NCBI GenBank assembly: GCA_052170135.1
Contig: JBQNBC010000003.1
Span: 62,001-126,000 of the forward strand
Source of the DNA: Wolinella sp052170135
Lineage (GTDB): Bacteria > Campylobacterota > Campylobacteria > Campylobacterales > Helicobacteraceae
Reading direction: 5' to 3'
Length of the DNA stretch: 64,000 nucleotides
This document shows, piece by piece, positions 35,859 to 44,751 of this stretch (position 1 is the first letter of the stretch; each line of letters starts with the position of its first letter). The translations under genes were made by a program, and so were the position numbers. The notes below the pieces were generated by a model that saw nothing but the letters and a program-made list of their open reading frames with translations, ran no database searches and was not told the DNA's origin.

Positions 35859-37672
35859 TACTTCTCCTTTTTTGCTGGTTGAATATACCCTAGCTCAAGC
35901 AGGCTGTTGGCTATTTTAACCAGTGTGCTGCCAGTCGCACTCCCACCATGTCCACCATGCTCTGCCATTATAGTCACAACGTATTGTGGATTCTCATATG
36001 GCAGATATGCCGTTATCCATGCATGCGAACGATGGAAATAGTCCATATCCTCCTCGCGAATCCTCTTCTTATCCGCTTGTGAGATTCCAACCACTTGCGC
36101 CGTACCTGTCTTGCACGCTAGCGTTACGTTTGATTCTCGTGTATACCAATAAGCAGTACCACCCTCCTCCTCGCACACCTGATACATACCTAGACGCAGT
36201 GCTGGTAATTTACTTTTTTGAAATGATGTTAGAACCTCGCGAGTCTCATACTCTTTTTGATTCTCACCTAGCATTTTCACTAGATGTGGCATTACCATTT
36301 TACCACTTGCCAACAGTGCCGTATGACGCGCTACCTGGAGTGGCGTGACAGCAAAAGCCCCTTGTCCAATAGATGAAACTATCGTATCTCCGATATACCA
36401 TGGTTGCTTATAGCGACGCATTTTCCATTCTGGACTTGGGACGATACCGCCAAACTCATTTGGCAAGTCGATTCCAGTTGGTACGCCAAATCCCATCTGT
36501 GTAATAACTTTTGCAATATTGCTCATACCGGCCTTTTGGCTTAGTTTGTAGTAGTAGACATCTACGCTACGCTTTATAGACTTGATTAGATCGGAGCTAC
36601 CATGACCGCCCACGCGCCAGTCACGAAATTTACGCCCGCCAAGCTCAATAAACTCAGGCGTATCCACAACTGTGCGTTCATTTACCCCTGCATACTCCAA
36701 AAGAGCCATTCCAACGCCCATTTTAATAACAGAACCTGGAGGATACAGACCATTTATCAACTTATTAAGCAGAGGATTGTGAGGATTTTGACGCAGAGAG
36801 TCCCACTTTGCATACGAGATTCCACCAATGAAGTCGTTAATATCATACTCAGGATAGCTCCCAGCCGCGAGAATCTCACCAGTATGGATATCCATGACCA
36901 CTGCTGCACCATTTTTATTCTCAAACTCTGCGTCAAGAATCCGCTGCAAGCGCAAATCAAGCGTCAATGTTATATCGTTATTTTCAAGCGGTCGCTTCTC
37001 TTCTAAGATCTCAATCTCTTGATTAAATGCTGTAACCTTCGCCCTACGATAGCCAAGCTCGCCCTGTAAAAAATCATTATATTGCCGTTCAAGTCCACTT
37101 TTACCTACGATTCCAGTATATTTGGCAAGAGGTGCGCGCTCTATATCTCTAGCATCAGCGCGCCCAGTGTAGCCTATGATATGCGATGCAGTGGTTTTAT
37201 TTGGATAAAAGCGCTTTGTAGATGGGAGAATCTTTATCAGCTCACTCTGCAAGAATCGTGGATAAAGCAAATGCATCTCTTCATAAGATACAAACTCTAC
37301 TATGACAATAGATTCATGATTGTATAGAGAATCCTGCTTTTTATATCGCGCCAATAACTCATCTTTGTCCAAGCGAGGAAAAAACTCCACCAAAAGCTCG
37401 ACACTGCGAATAAGCTCAGACAACTTTGAGCGCACACTAAGTCCAGGCGGTAGCGCGAGGGAGAATCCAAGCTCATTAACCGCTAGCGGCTCACCAAATC
37501 TATCAAGAATCTGTCCACGTACAGGAGCGATATACTCCTTTTTTTCCATATTTCGCGTGGCTAGCTCCTCATAGTACGCATTTGATTTGATGCTTAAAAA
37601 ATAGATCCTAACAAGCAAAACAACCCACACCGCAACAAAAACAATGAGAAAAAACTTCAATCTCTCACTCAT
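35858..37672 (-). CDS. mrdA: penicillin-binding protein 2 (elongation transpeptidase)
   Basis: PBP2 cross-links peptidoglycan during cell elongation and sets helical cell shape with RodA and MreBCD. The 604-residue protein has one N-terminal membrane helix (about 6-27), the PBP dimer domain, and a transpeptidase domain with PGSVIKMG (catalytic Ser), RSVDVYYYKL (SxD motif) and CKTGTAQV (KTG box). It corresponds to H. pylori HP1565. It overlaps the MreD-like gene by 4 nt. Confidence 0.96.
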   Translation of the reverse strand: MSERLKFFLIVFVAVWVVLLVRIYFLSIKSNAYYEELATRNMEKKEYIAPVRGQILDRFGEPLAVNELGFSLALPPGLSVRSKLSELIRSVELLVEFFPRLDKDELLARYKKQDSLYNHESIVIVEFVSYEEMHLLYPRFLQSELIKILPSTKRFYPNKTTASHIIGYTGRADARDIERAPLAKYTGIVGKSGLERQYNDFLQGELGYRRAKVTAFNQEIEILEEKRPLENNDITLTLDLRLQRILDAEFENKNGAAVVMDIHTGEILAAGSYPEYDINDFIGGISYAKWDSLRQNPHNPLLNKLINGLYPPGSVIKMGVGMALLEYAGVNERTVVDTPEFIELGGRKFRDWRVGGHGSSDLIKSIKRSVDVYYYKLSQKAGMSNIAKVITQMGFGVPTGIDLPNEFGGIVPSPEWKMRRYKQPWYIGDTIVSSIGQGAFAVTPLQVARHTALLASGKMVMPHLVKMLGENQKEYETREVLTSFQKSKLPALRLGMYQVCEEEGGTAYWYTRESNVTLACKTGTAQVVGISQADKKRIREEDMDYFHRSHAWITAYLPYENPQYVVTIMAEHGGHGGSATGSTLVKIANSLLELGYIQPAKKEK

Positions 37673-38160
37673 GGCAACACTACCAAGAAGAGGATCTCAG
37701 CTAACGAAAAATAGAACAATGTGACACTAATATCTGGCACGCTCACACCAAGCAGATAGCCAAGCGCACCGGCAAATAGATAAAACCCAAAGTAGGCATA
37801 AAGCACTAAAAATGGAATCAAACACTTTTGACAACGTATCCACTGGCGAACTTTGAGCGCGACTAGATAGTAAGAGAGCACAAAAAATATAATCGAACTA
37901 AGCCATAAAAACCCTTTTGTCGCTTCAAAAAATAACAAAAATACAAAAATAGGCACTATATAGTGCAGTTGCCCTCGTTCCAAGAATCGACAAAAAAGTA
38001 CAAAAGCAACACCAAGCAACGGTGGCAAATAGTAAAGAATATCAGTCAATGCGCCATAGCTCACGATTAACGCAAGCAGCGCAAGAGCCTTTAGAGACTC
38101 TTTGTAAGAGCTATTTCGTCGCATACTGGAAAGTGCTTGCATTTTATACAGTCTGCCCAT
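37669..38160 (-). CDS. small polytopic membrane protein, MreD-like by position
   Basis: The 163-residue protein has about five hydrophobic helices and no soluble domain. It sits directly upstream of pbp2, overlapping it by 4 nt, where many bacteria carry mreD, and corresponds to H. pylori HP1566. Size and topology fit MreD, but I see no decisive motif. The start is uncertain: ATGs at 38160, 38142 and 38124 all lie inside the end of the GNAT gene, and none has a strong ribosome binding site. Confidence 0.65.
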   Translation of the reverse strand: MGRLYKMQALSSMRRNSSYKESLKALALLALIVSYGALTDILYYLPPLLGVAFVLFCRFLERGQLHYIVPIFVFLLFFEATKGFLWLSSIIFFVLSYYLVALKVRQWIRCQKCLIPFLVLYAYFGFYLFAGALGYLLGVSVPDISVTLFYFSLAEILFLVVLP

Positions 38161-38549
38161 ATTTTATGATTTGGGATTCTGTCCTTACTGATTTCGCTAA
38201 ATCCAAGTCGCTCAAAAAGATCGCGCTGATACGTGAGTACCAAAAGCTCTCTAACTCCAAGCATCTCCGCTTCAGCAATTGAGATATTTATGATTTGTGT
38301 GGCAATTCCGCGTCCACGGTAAGTCTCTTTGACTATGAGGCTTCGCACTTCAGCTAATGCACTAGAGTGAATGTGGAGTGCGCAGAATCCAACAATTTCA
38401 TCATTATCACAGGCGACATGATATGAGCGTATAGCATTTGCAATCTCATCACTACTTCGCTCTAAAATCACTCCACGCTCCACCTCTGGACGCAATAATG
38501 CACGCATCGCCTCAATATCGCGCAAAGTCGGCTTTTTAAAATTAAGCAT
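38091..38549 (-). CDS. GNAT acetyltransferase, possibly short N-acetylglutamate synthase
   Basis: The 152-residue protein has the GNAT acetyl-CoA loop in ETYRGRGIATQII (about 86-98) and the LLVLTYQRDLFERLGF segment that follows in this family. The C-terminus, KIWADCIKCKHFPVCDE, carries four cysteines or metal-like ligands and resembles small ArgA-type enzymes of Campylobacterota. I start it at the ATG with GGAG 5 nt upstream rather than 33 nt earlier. Assignment to arginine synthesis is inference. It overlaps the MreD-like gene. Confidence 0.7.
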   Translation of the reverse strand: MLNFKKPTLRDIEAMRALLRPEVERGVILERSSDEIANAIRSYHVACDNDEIVGFCALHIHSSALAEVRSLIVKETYRGRGIATQIINISIAEAEMLGVRELLVLTYQRDLFERLGFSEISKDRIPNHKIWADCIKCKHFPVCDEIALTKSL

Positions 38550-38613
38550 CACCACTCCAAGCGAGAATCTAACAACTCGCAAAAACCAGCAACGCCGCTA
38601 AAGAATCTTGTGC

Positions 38614-39399
38614 TCATTTTTTATCCTCAATTTCTGCAGGATTCTTATGGCTGCTTTCTGCTCTCTTTTTGCAATTGACATTTTTCACACTTTTTGGCTT
38701 TTGTATAGATTCTTTACTCATCACATCATTGTTATACCCAGATTCAAGAATCAAACTCATCTCCATAGCCACACTTTGATTTTGCACTTTAGGTGCTGCT
38801 GCACACTCTTCTCCAAGCACTTCGCGCAAAATACGCTCTCTAAGTTCTGCTATACCGCTTCTATTTTGTGATACAAGTGAACAATCTTTATGCTTAATCT
38901 CTAGCTTTCGTGCATCATTTTTTGTGAGCTTATCTACCTTTGTAAAGACGCGAATCGCGCGCTGATCTCCACGCATAATGCGCGCTATCATCGCCCACGC
39001 TTCAGAATCAATCTCAAGCTCTGGATGACGAGAATCAACAAGCTGAATAAAAAGCTTGATGGATCTGCGCTCATGCAAGAATCTAGCCAACTTATCTCCC
39101 CAGCTCTTGCGCATGTTCTTTGACACTTTGGCATAGCCAAAGCCTGGCAAATCAACTAGCCATAGAGAAATACGTTCCTCATCACGCTTCCATGTTGTTT
39201 CAAAATAATTTATAAGTTGCGTCTTCCCGGGCGTGGAAGAACTTTTGGCAAGAGCTTTTGATTCTGTTAGGAGATTTATTAGTGTGCTTTTTCCAACATT
39301 GCTCCGCCCGATAAACACAATTTCGCTAAGGCGTGGAGGTGGCGTGTTTTCAATCGAGCTAGCTGACGTGAGAAAGCTAGATTCTAAGACGCTAATCAT
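38614..39399 (-). CDS. engB: ribosome biogenesis GTP-binding protein EngB/YsxC
   Basis: EngB is an essential GTPase in large-subunit ribosome assembly. G1 is GRSNVGKST (about 31-39), G3 is DLPGFGYAKVSK, and G4 is FTKVDKLTK. The 261-residue length exceeds the usual 195-210: about 60 polar residues rich in Ser, Lys, Asn and Glu follow the GTPase fold from about residue 200. It overlaps lptA by 1 nt (TAATG). H. pylori HP1567 has the same context. Confidence 0.94.
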   Translation of the reverse strand: MISVLESSFLTSASSIENTPPPRLSEIVFIGRSNVGKSTLINLLTESKALAKSSSTPGKTQLINYFETTWKRDEERISLWLVDLPGFGYAKVSKNMRKSWGDKLARFLHERRSIKLFIQLVDSRHPELEIDSEAWAMIARIMRGDQRAIRVFTKVDKLTKNDARKLEIKHKDCSLVSQNRSGIAELRERILREVLGEECAAAPKVQNQSVAMEMSLILESGYNNDVMSKESIQKPKSVKNVNCKKRAESSHKNPAEIEDKK

Positions 39400-39914
39400 T
39401 ACTTATCTTTTACTCTAGTTTCCTTGCGCGGAGAATCTTTCTCAGCGCCTTTTGTCGATTCTTCAAATGTAAAAATCAACCTCGCAGGTGCTTTGCTCCC
39501 ACCACTAACATTTGCAAAACCACTCACACGATTGATGACTATCTTTTCACCTCGTGCGATATTCTCTTTACCTATCTCCTCCACTAGCGCATCGCCTAGC
39601 AGGTGGTATTCATTTTTCGAAGGGTCATATATTGCACTTTTTGAGCTACCTTTAATTTTACGCCCGTCTTGTAGAGTGATGTTAAATTTAACACTGCCAT
39701 GCGCCTCATATTTTTGTGGTCGATTCTTCTTATCAAAAAAAACAACAAGACTATCGCTGGTCAGCTTATCACTTCCACGCACTACGACGACATCTCCAGT
39801 GATGACTGTCTCGCCTTTTGATTCATCTGCGACAAAATTCTTCGCAGTAATCTCCACCTGATCTTTTGCCACTAAACTCACGCAACAAAGTGTTATAGCC
39901 AGCCAAACCCTCAT
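39399..39914 (-). CDS. lptA: periplasmic LPS-bridge protein LptA
   Basis: LptA forms the periplasmic bridge carrying lipopolysaccharide to the outer membrane. The 171-residue protein has a signal peptide (about 1-15) and an OstA-like beta-jellyroll: ITAKNFVADESKGETVITGDV at the start and the repeated pattern of edge strands through about residue 130, with a charged C-terminal tail. It overlaps lptC by 4 nt, and the pairing with lptC and kdsC is the usual one. Confidence 0.9.
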   Translation of the reverse strand: MRVWLAITLCCVSLVAKDQVEITAKNFVADESKGETVITGDVVVVRGSDKLTSDSLVVFFDKKNRPQKYEAHGSVKFNITLQDGRKIKGSSKSAIYDPSKNEYHLLGDALVEEIGKENIARGEKIVINRVSGFANVSGGSKAPARLIFTFEESTKGAEKDSPRKETRVKDK

Positions 39915-40474
39915 TTAGCCCCCATTTCAAGCTTTAATCTAATATGCTCCGCCTCCAGGATTCCTTGGTTAGATTTATAGCGGATATTTTCACCCTCTGC
40001 CCTATCCTTAAAGCGCTCACTCCAAAAACGACCATGACCGACAAAAGTCCTGCTACCCATACTGTATTCACCGCCATCACTCCAAAATCTACTATCATCG
40101 CTCCGCTCATACATCGCGCCACTAGGAAAGTAAAGTATTTCTCCACGCTTTATACTTGTCTTCGAGGCTAGATTCTCTGTTATCGCACGCTCATCAAGGA
40201 ATCTTGATAGATTCAAGTCATAGATAATATCCTCATCGCCAAAGCGATAGCCCTTACTGCCATTTGCACTCACCAGCACACCAGATACACTAAGCTCGTG
40301 ATATACAAACTCATCAAGCTCGATACTAGATAGATTCTGTTCACTTGAAGCACTCCTTGGCAGCGTATGCGCTGGCTCATAGAGCATTACTACAACAACA
40401 CAAATGGCTATAAGTGCAACAAAAAAAATATAAAGATTACTCCCAAAGCGCAAGAAACTCCTCCATGCGCCCAT
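39911..40474 (-). CDS. lptC: LPS export protein LptC
   Basis: LptC is a bitopic inner-membrane protein that passes LPS from LptBFG to LptA. The 187-residue protein has one N-terminal helix (about 13-32) and a periplasmic jellyroll with LPSGAMYERSDDS-like and FWSERFKDRAEGENIRY segments. It overlaps lptA by 4 nt and lies within the end of kdsC by 38 nt, in the order kdsC-lptC-lptA. The family is sequence-divergent; context raises the confidence. Confidence 0.85.
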   Translation of the reverse strand: MGAWRSFLRFGSNLYIFFVALIAICVVVVMLYEPAHTLPRSASSEQNLSSIELDEFVYHELSVSGVLVSANGSKGYRFGDEDIIYDLNLSRFLDERAITENLASKTSIKRGEILYFPSGAMYERSDDSRFWSDGGEYSMGSRTFVGHGRFWSERFKDRAEGENIRYKSNQGILEAEHIRLKLEMGAK

Positions 40475-40952
40475 CGCGTCGCAAAATATACTCTATCATT
40501 TCACGCACTGCGCCGTGTCCGCCACGTTTTCTCAAATGGACATCAACATGTGAAATAATAGCCTCGGCACAATCGCTTGGTGCAAATTTAAGAGCTGATT
40601 CTCTAAACATGGACAAGTCATTTAAGTCATCGCCAATAGATGCTACAGAATCACGCTTAATTCCGAGATTTACGCACAACTCACGGAGAATCGCGCCTTT
40701 GTCCTTGACACCCTGAAAAAGATGCTTGATCCCCAGCTCTTTTACACGATGAGCAACTATACCAGAACGCCTGCCAGTAATGATGGCTACCTCGCCGCCA
40801 ATCCGTATCCAACTAGCAATAGCCAAGCCATCTTTGACATCAAAACGCTTCATCTCACTCACTTTTTCCAAAGCTCCACTCAAACAAGAATCGATATAAA
40901 TCCCACCATCGCTCAACGTACCATCGACATCAAGTGCAAGCAACTTAATCAC
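40437..40952 (-). CDS. kdsC: KDO 8-phosphate phosphatase
   Basis: KdsC releases KDO from KDO-8-phosphate in LPS core synthesis. This HAD-type C0 enzyme has DVDGTLSDGGIY with the nucleophile Asp (about 8-19), ITGRRSGIV in the middle and IGDDLNDLSMF near the end. I start it at the GTG at 40952, which overlaps the hisB stop (GTGA) and has AAGGGAG 4 nt upstream, giving 171 residues. An ATG at 41000 would add 16 residues inside hisB. Confidence 0.92.
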   Translation of the reverse strand: MIKLLALDVDGTLSDGGIYIDSCLSGALEKVSEMKRFDVKDGLAIASWIRIGGEVAIITGRRSGIVAHRVKELGIKHLFQGVKDKGAILRELCVNLGIKRDSVASIGDDLNDLSMFRESALKFAPSDCAEAIISHVDVHLRKRGGHGAVREMIEYILRRDGRMEEFLALWE

Positions 40953-41521
40953 AACACTCCCTTTGTGCTTGGCATTACGATTCTTGGATTTTGCGTGCAT
41001 GCACGACGCAACGCAACGGCAAAAGCTTTAAATGTAGCCTCAATTATATGGTGTCGATTCTTCCCACGCTTTTGTTTGATATGCACGCTTAGTCCAGCAT
41101 TAAAAATAAGTGCTCTAAAAAACTCTTCTGCAAGCTCTGCATCAAACCCACCAAGCATGCCATCAACCGCAAGTTCAAATACTAAAAATGGACGATTGCT
41201 CACATCTAAATCACACTCAACGCACGATTCATCCATTACAACAGAGGCATTTCCAAAGCGCTCAATCCCACTAACAGGATAAAGCAAGGAGTGTAAAAGC
41301 TTGCCAATAACTATTCCGCAATCCTCAACACTATGATGAGAATCTACATGCAAGTCCCCCTCGCAAACCAGCTCCAAATCCCAAAGAGCGTGCTTTGCCA
41401 AGCTCTCAAGCATATGGTCAAAAAAACCAATTCCACTCTTTATATTCGCACGCCCACTGCCATACAACTCGAGACTAGCCTTTATATTTGTCTCCTTTGT
41501 CGTGCGCACAATCTCCTGCAC
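40949..41521 (-). CDS. hisB: imidazoleglycerol-phosphate dehydratase
   Basis: HisB dehydrates imidazole glycerol phosphate in histidine synthesis. The 190-residue single-domain form has the metal-binding His motifs FFDHMLESLAKHA and VDSHHSVEDCGIVIG and the C-terminal HHIIEATFKAFA. Its last codons hold the kdsC ribosome binding site. H. pylori lacks histidine synthesis, so this gene marks the organism as a different species. It is inserted in an otherwise HP1570-1571-like order. Confidence 0.94.
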   Translation of the reverse strand: MQEIVRTTKETNIKASLELYGSGRANIKSGIGFFDHMLESLAKHALWDLELVCEGDLHVDSHHSVEDCGIVIGKLLHSLLYPVSGIERFGNASVVMDESCVECDLDVSNRPFLVFELAVDGMLGGFDAELAEEFFRALIFNAGLSVHIKQKRGKNRHHIIEATFKAFAVALRRACTQNPRIVMPSTKGVL

Positions 41522-41530
41522 AATAGCCTC

Positions 41531-42385
41531 CTACTCAGAAATCACAAACGCGCCACTTACGATCTTTTCGCGTGCAATAAAGTCTCTAGCCTCCTCTTCC
41601 CCTTTAAATCCAGAAAGCATGACACGATATATAGGTGCACCATCTAGCATAAACTCTCGCACAACGGCTTTATAGCCACCAACATTACTATTTTGCGCTT
41701 TAAATCGCTCAGCGCCATCTTTTTTTCTAAATGCACCAATTTGCACTAAAAATCTAGAGAGCGTAACGCTACTTTCAACACTACCAACGCGAAACTCTTT
41801 TTTATTGATTGTGCCCTCTGGTAGATTCTTAGCCATACTATTTGCTATAACACCACTAAAGCCAAGCACCTCAATAGTAACTAGCGCAGTGCCCTTTTGC
41901 ACCATGTCAATTTCGTGCGCAGCGGTATTTGAGAGGTCTATGATGCGCCCCTCTACAAATGGTCCCCTATCATTGATTCTCACGATTGTGCTCTTGCCAT
42001 TTTCGCGGTTTGTTACCTTTACGACTGTGTTCATAGGATAGGTCTTATGTGCAGCAGTGTGAGCATACATGCTATATGTTTCGCCATTTGATGTCTTCTT
42101 ACCATGAAAGTTAGGACCATACCAACTTGCGATACCGACTGTACTATCACCCACATCAACATGACTTGGATAGTACCACTTACCAGCAATCTGATACGGT
42201 CTCATGGTGGCTTTGTGCATCTGTGGCGTATCACGAATATCTTCCATATTAGGCATCGCCGGCTCACCATAGGTATATGTGCGACTAGGACCTGGAGAAG
42301 GCTTAAATACACAGCCACCAAGAAGAAATATTGGCAGCACAAATGTGCTGATTTTAGCGGGTGAGGACAAGTTTAACCCCTGCAT
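41531..42385 (-). CDS. rlpA: rare lipoprotein A, septal lytic transglycosylase
   Basis: RlpA is an outer-membrane lipoprotein acting on denuded septal glycan. The 284-residue protein has a lipoprotein signal ending LLGGC (about 21-25). Its double-psi beta-barrel has ASWYGPNFHGKKTSNGE and VRINDRGPFVEGRIIDLS (about 84-165), where the conserved His and Asp are present, and a C-terminal SPOR domain follows (about 205-284). It overlaps mltD by 32 nt. H. pylori HP1571 has the same neighbours. Confidence 0.93.
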   Translation of the reverse strand: MQGLNLSSPAKISTFVLPIFLLGGCVFKPSPGPSRTYTYGEPAMPNMEDIRDTPQMHKATMRPYQIAGKWYYPSHVDVGDSTVGIASWYGPNFHGKKTSNGETYSMYAHTAAHKTYPMNTVVKVTNRENGKSTIVRINDRGPFVEGRIIDLSNTAAHEIDMVQKGTALVTIEVLGFSGVIANSMAKNLPEGTINKKEFRVGSVESSVTLSRFLVQIGAFRKKDGAERFKAQNSNVGGYKAVVREFMLDGAPIYRVMLSGFKGEEEARDFIAREKIVSGAFVISE

Positions 42386-43574
42386 TTAGCGAATTCTTAT
42401 TGAGATTATTCAGCTTTTTTATACTCTCTTTTGAAATATTAAATCGCTCGCTAATAGAATCGAGCGTATCGCCGCGCTTTGTCACATACTCCTTGACCTC
42501 AACGTGCCTCTTAAAGGACGGGATCCTAAGCACCTGGTTTAGCGAAAGTACCGTGCCTTCAAGGTTATTCATAAGCTGTATTTCACGCACACTCACTCCA
42601 TGTCGCTTGGCTATTAGTCCAAGTGTATCACCTTGCCTCACATTGTAAATTGCAAAATGCTCCACACTTTTATGAGAATCCGGTGAGTAGTTCTGTCTAA
42701 AGCTAGCTAGTCGCTCATACGGGAGATATACCGCCACGTTACCAATCCCAGGAGGCGTGATTGAGTGCTTTAAATGGCGATTATATCGCTTAAACTCCTC
42801 CAAGCTGATGCCGGCGTCTTCTGCAATTTTGTATAGCTGAATTCCTCGCTTGACATATACTTTTGCTATAGTTGTGCCAGCTCCACGATTTAAAAAGTGT
42901 TCATAATCAGAGCTTTTTAGCATGTCTACACTTCTGAAAATCATAGCAATAGAGAGAATCTTACGCATATAATGGCGACTCTCTAATGGAATATACTTTT
43001 TATCTGGATCCAAAAGCACTCCCAAATCATCGCTTCCAGCGCGCTCAATAGCCTTTTGCAACCGACCATCACCACAGTTATAGGCAATAGCCGCAAGGTG
43101 CCACTTTCCAAACTTTGCATGAAGCCGCTTTAAATACTCAATGGCCGCCTCAGTTGAGCGTACAGGATCCCGTCGCTCATCTACATACTCATCTATCCTA
43201 AGCCCTAATATTTTCGCAGTTTGTGGAATTAGTTGCCAAAGTCCAGTGGCATTTTTGCTTGAGTGCGCGCGAATAGAAAACTCGGATTCCGCCATTGCAA
43301 GATATAAAAACTCCTGCGGAATCTCAGCCTTTATAATCATCTCCTTGAGCATTGGGACAAACTCATAAGCCTCGTCATATCGCTTTAAGAGGTTATCTTT
43401 TTGTATATTGCTAAGTAGAGAATTTTTTACGTCAAGAAAATTATTATCATAAATAAATGACGGCTCAACGCCAAAAATCTCCAAAATCGACTCATCGCGA
43501 TCGTTGTATGTCGAGTTTTTAAAAGATGCCAACAGTACGGAGGCGAGGAGCAAAATGGCTAAAATTGCTTTCAT
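42354..43574 (-). CDS. mltD: membrane-bound lytic murein transglycosylase D
   Basis: MltD cleaves glycan strands of peptidoglycan in the periplasm. The 406-residue protein has a signal peptide (about 1-16), an SLT domain with catalytic Glu in LAMAESEFSIRAHS (about 93-106) and the ATGLWQLIP motif, and three LysM-type repeats (around 245, 295-340 and 360-405). H. pylori HP1572 occupies the same position. It overlaps rlpA by 32 nt. Confidence 0.94.
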   Translation of the reverse strand: MKAILAILLLASVLLASFKNSTYNDRDESILEIFGVEPSFIYDNNFLDVKNSLLSNIQKDNLLKRYDEAYEFVPMLKEMIIKAEIPQEFLYLAMAESEFSIRAHSSKNATGLWQLIPQTAKILGLRIDEYVDERRDPVRSTEAAIEYLKRLHAKFGKWHLAAIAYNCGDGRLQKAIERAGSDDLGVLLDPDKKYIPLESRHYMRKILSIAMIFRSVDMLKSSDYEHFLNRGAGTTIAKVYVKRGIQLYKIAEDAGISLEEFKRYNRHLKHSITPPGIGNVAVYLPYERLASFRQNYSPDSHKSVEHFAIYNVRQGDTLGLIAKRHGVSVREIQLMNNLEGTVLSLNQVLRIPSFKRHVEVKEYVTKRGDTLDSISERFNISKESIKKLNNLNKNSLNAGVKLVLTR

Positions 43575-43640
43575 CGTGATCCTTGGTGTGGTTTCTTTAC
43601 ATTAATATAACTAGCTGATTATACGAACAAACATCTTAAA

Positions 43641-44411
43641 CTACTGAGCTAATTCGCAAAATAGCCGTATGGCATTCTCGTCAGTCAAGCTCTTTATGCG
43701 CGATTCTTCCACTCTTAGAAGCTCAGATATTTTTTTGGCAATTAGCGGTATGTAGCTAGGTTCATTGCGCGTACCTCGATGCGGATGTGGCGTGAGATAT
43801 GGAGCGTCCGTCTCTAAAAGTAATCGCTCAAGCGGAATCCTGTGGAGAATCTCAACAAGCCTCCTGGCGTTTGAAAAAGTCAAAACCCCGCCAATGCCAT
43901 AATAAAAATTATCCGATAAGCCCAAAAGAATCTCATCAGCATTGTAACAATGAAGCACGCCTCTTAAATCGCTAGCCTCGCTCTTTAGTATTGCAAAGCT
44001 ATCATTTGATGCCTCGCGGATATGGATTATTAACGGCTTATCAAATTCCCTGGCTAAGGCTATTTGACGTAAAAAAACATCTTTTTGTAGCTTCTTTATT
44101 GATTCTCTGTCTTCATCATTTGGTAGATGATAGTAGTCCAGCCCACATTCTCCAACAGCGATGCAGCGCGGATGTTTTAGAGCCTCCCTAAGAGGAGCTT
44201 GGTCGTATGTTTCCGCATGGCAAGGGTGAATCCCGGCAGCAAAATAGATATTTGAAAAGCGCTCACTAAGCTCCTGCGCCCTAGATAAATCCTCCCCACT
44301 TGCCCCAGGAATAAGAATCCGAGATACACCCGAACTCTCTGCGCGTGCAATAACCTCATCTATATCATCAAAATACCGACGATCATCCAAATGACAATGT
44401 GTATCAATCAC
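43641..44411 (-). CDS. tatD: TatD family metal-dependent DNase
   Basis: TatD enzymes are TIM-barrel hydrolases with 3'-5' nuclease activity. The 256-residue protein has MIDTHCHLDD (first metal His pair), the GECGLDYYH motif (about 91-99), HIREASND and LLETDAPYLTP (about 198-208). The start overlaps the preceding small gene by 8 nt. It matches H. pylori HP1573 in order. Confidence 0.94.
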   Translation of the reverse strand: MIDTHCHLDDRRYFDDIDEVIARAESSGVSRILIPGASGEDLSRAQELSERFSNIYFAAGIHPCHAETYDQAPLREALKHPRCIAVGECGLDYYHLPNDEDRESIKKLQKDVFLRQIALAREFDKPLIIHIREASNDSFAILKSEASDLRGVLHCYNADEILLGLSDNFYYGIGGVLTFSNARRLVEILHRIPLERLLLETDAPYLTPHPHRGTRNEPSYIPLIAKKISELLRVEESRIKSLTDENAIRLFCELAQ

Positions 44412-44658
44412 TTGCTTGCTCCTCTTCTAGAAGAGATAGCCTCTCACTATATTTTCTATCTAGCTCATCTAGCTCACTGATGTATCGCTCAAGATGCTCT
44501 TTGCAATCCTCCACAAGCTCCTGCATAATCAAATACTCAATCGGTCGCTTTGAAGTGTATTGTAGCTTCATCAGTTTGCTTTGTAAGTTTGTCAGCTTGT
44601 CTTGCAGGCGAGTAGAGGCGTTAGACATAGCTTGTGGTGTCCATTTACAAGCATTCAT
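44404..44658 (-). CDS. small coiled-coil protein of unknown function
   Basis: This 84-residue, highly charged protein is helical almost throughout, with heptad-like Leu spacing (DKLTNLQSKLMKLQYTSKRP, then two more helices). It has no signal peptide or membrane segment. It overlaps the tatD start by 8 nt and is the first gene of a 15.8-kb minus-strand run, 93 nt from the divergent ribE. I do not recognise a family. Confidence 0.65.
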   Translation of the reverse strand: MNACKWTPQAMSNASTRLQDKLTNLQSKLMKLQYTSKRPIEYLIMQELVEDCKEHLERYISELDELDRKYSERLSLLEEEQASD

Positions 44659-44718
44659 AAAAACTCCTAAGTAAAATTTCTGTGTAAATATATCGTGGCT
44701 TCACTTGATGGTTTATGA

Positions 44719-44724
44719 TAAAAT
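44719..44724 (+). promoter_or_regulatory. -10 box of ribE
   Basis: TAAAAT in the context TATGATAAAATC lies 27 nt before the ribE GTG, within a 93-nt divergent region. Confidence 0.45.
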
Positions 44725-44751
44725 CTAGCTACTTTAAAACAAGGAGAAGAT

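Noticed and set aside
40953..41000. Longer kdsC starting at the ATG inside hisB
   Set aside because: The GTG at 40952 has AAGGGAG upstream and overlaps the hisB stop as GTGA, and the family starts at this point.
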